6,255 nt of DNA from Betaproteobacteria bacterium (GTDB lineage: Bacteria; Pseudomonadota; Gammaproteobacteria; Burkholderiales; SG8-39). The stretch covers positions 1-6,255 of the forward strand of contig VBCJ01000290.1 in the NCBI GenBank assembly GCA_005884335.1. The letters are read 5' to 3'. Position 1 is the stretch's first letter. The number at the start of each line of letters is the position of its first letter. A model generated the notes under the pieces. That model was not told where the DNA came from. It saw only the letters and a program-made list of their open reading frames with translations, and did no database searches. Shown one piece after another: positions 5,853 through 6,255 of the stretch. Position numbers and translations under genes: made by a program.

Positions 5853-6255
5853 CTAGAATTTGCGCAGCACGATGAAATCGGCAAGCTCGGAGAGTCGTCG
5901 CGCGCCGCCGCGCAGGTCCGAAAGCGCGGCCTGCGCCTCTTCGCGCAATTCCTCGGCGAGCGCTCTTGCGCGCGCGAGCCCGAGCGCCGAGACATAGGTC
6001 GGCTTGTTGTTGGCGGCGTCCTTGCCGACGGTCTTGCCGAGCGTCGCGGTCGAGGACTCCTTGTCGAGAACGTCGTCGACCACCTGAAAAGCGAGTCCGA
6101 CGCATTTCGCGTAGTGATCGAGGTGCGCAAGCTGCCCCGGCGCGAGCGCGTTCGAGCAGCGCGCGCCGAGCGCGACCGACGCGCGGATCAGCGCTCCGGT
6201 CTTGTGGATGTGCATGTATTCGAGCTGCGGCACGGTCAGGGCCTGGCCCACGCTC
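5853..6255 (-). CDS. ispA: Farnesyl/geranyl diphosphate synthase, C-terminal part (5' end outside window)
   Basis: About 134 residues are visible, from SVGQALTVPQLEYMHIHKTGALI to the end ADFIVLRKF. This is the C-terminal half of a trans-isoprenyl diphosphate synthase, which adds isopentenyl diphosphate to DMAPP/GPP to make farnesyl diphosphate. The KTGALI stretch follows the helix that reaches the substrate lysine, and FQVVDDVLD contains the second Asp-rich DDxxD motif that binds Mg and diphosphate. GKTVGKDAANNKPTYVSALG is the usual IspA motif near the C-terminus. The first Asp-rich motif is beyond the window. The reading frame continues to the right edge; the GTG at 6249-6251 is internal, not the start. 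The position directly upstream of dxs matches the ispA-dxs arrangement of proteobacteria, where xseB often comes first. Chain-length specificity cannot be read from this part, so geranylgeranyl synthase is a less likely alternative. Confidence 0.94.
   Translation of the reverse strand, partial: SVGQALTVPQLEYMHIHKTGALIRASVALGARCSNALAPGQLAHLDHYAKCVGLAFQVVDDVLDKESSTATLGKTVGKDAANNKPTYVSALGLARARALAEELREEAQAALSDLRGGARRLSELADFIVLRKF

Noticed and set aside
4829..5875. Long + strand open frame (348 codons) opposite dxs
   Set aside because: No recognisable motif, and it lies antisense to the conserved Dxs catalytic domain.

Overview
The window is GC-rich, tightly packed bacterial DNA. It carries seven protein-coding genes, two of them cut by the window edges, and almost no non-coding sequence. 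Protein sequence style (Dxs, the YajQ tail, FolE2, a PilP/GspC-like retropepsin) and the gene order ispA-dxs-folE2 suggest a betaproteobacterium (Burkholderiales, Rhodocyclales or Nitrosomonadales-like). This is recognition from memory, not a database result. I see no mobile element, tRNA, rRNA, CRISPR array or sign of recent gene transfer.

Layout, left to right. (1) The last 54 codons of a yajQ-type gene, + strand, 1-165. (2) A compact minus-strand cluster transcribed right to left: a class I glutamine amidotransferase (1621-2325), a cytosolic Asp-box (BNR) beta-propeller protein (440-1609) and a MoaD/ThiS-like ubiquitin-fold protein ending in Gly-Gly (162-422). Gaps are 11 and 17 bp. The MoaD-like stop codon shares the tetranucleotide TTAA with the yajQ stop. 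(3) On the + strand, starting only about 15 bp from the amidotransferase start, an exported retropepsin-like aspartic protease (2341-2982) with an N-terminal PilP/GspC-like region. (4) A second minus-strand operon, ispA (partial, 5853-6255), dxs (3806-5791) and folE2 (2989-3792), whose end lies 6 bp from the protease stop.

How the genes work together. IspA and Dxs are the prenyl-elongating enzyme and the first enzyme of the MEP isoprenoid pathway. FolE2 opens folate/pterin synthesis and appears to be co-transcribed with them. The propeller and the MoaD-like protein look like a functional pair of unknown role. The propeller is often labelled a sialidase, but I see no catalytic sialidase motif and no signal peptide. 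It does carry His/Cys-rich motifs, and the small partner has the diglycine tail of sulfur carriers and ubiquitin-like modifiers. With the adjoining amidotransferase, this cluster is the best candidate here for undescribed biology.

There is no gene-free stretch longer than 61 bp (5792-5852, between ispA and dxs), and that one contains a plausible internal promoter.
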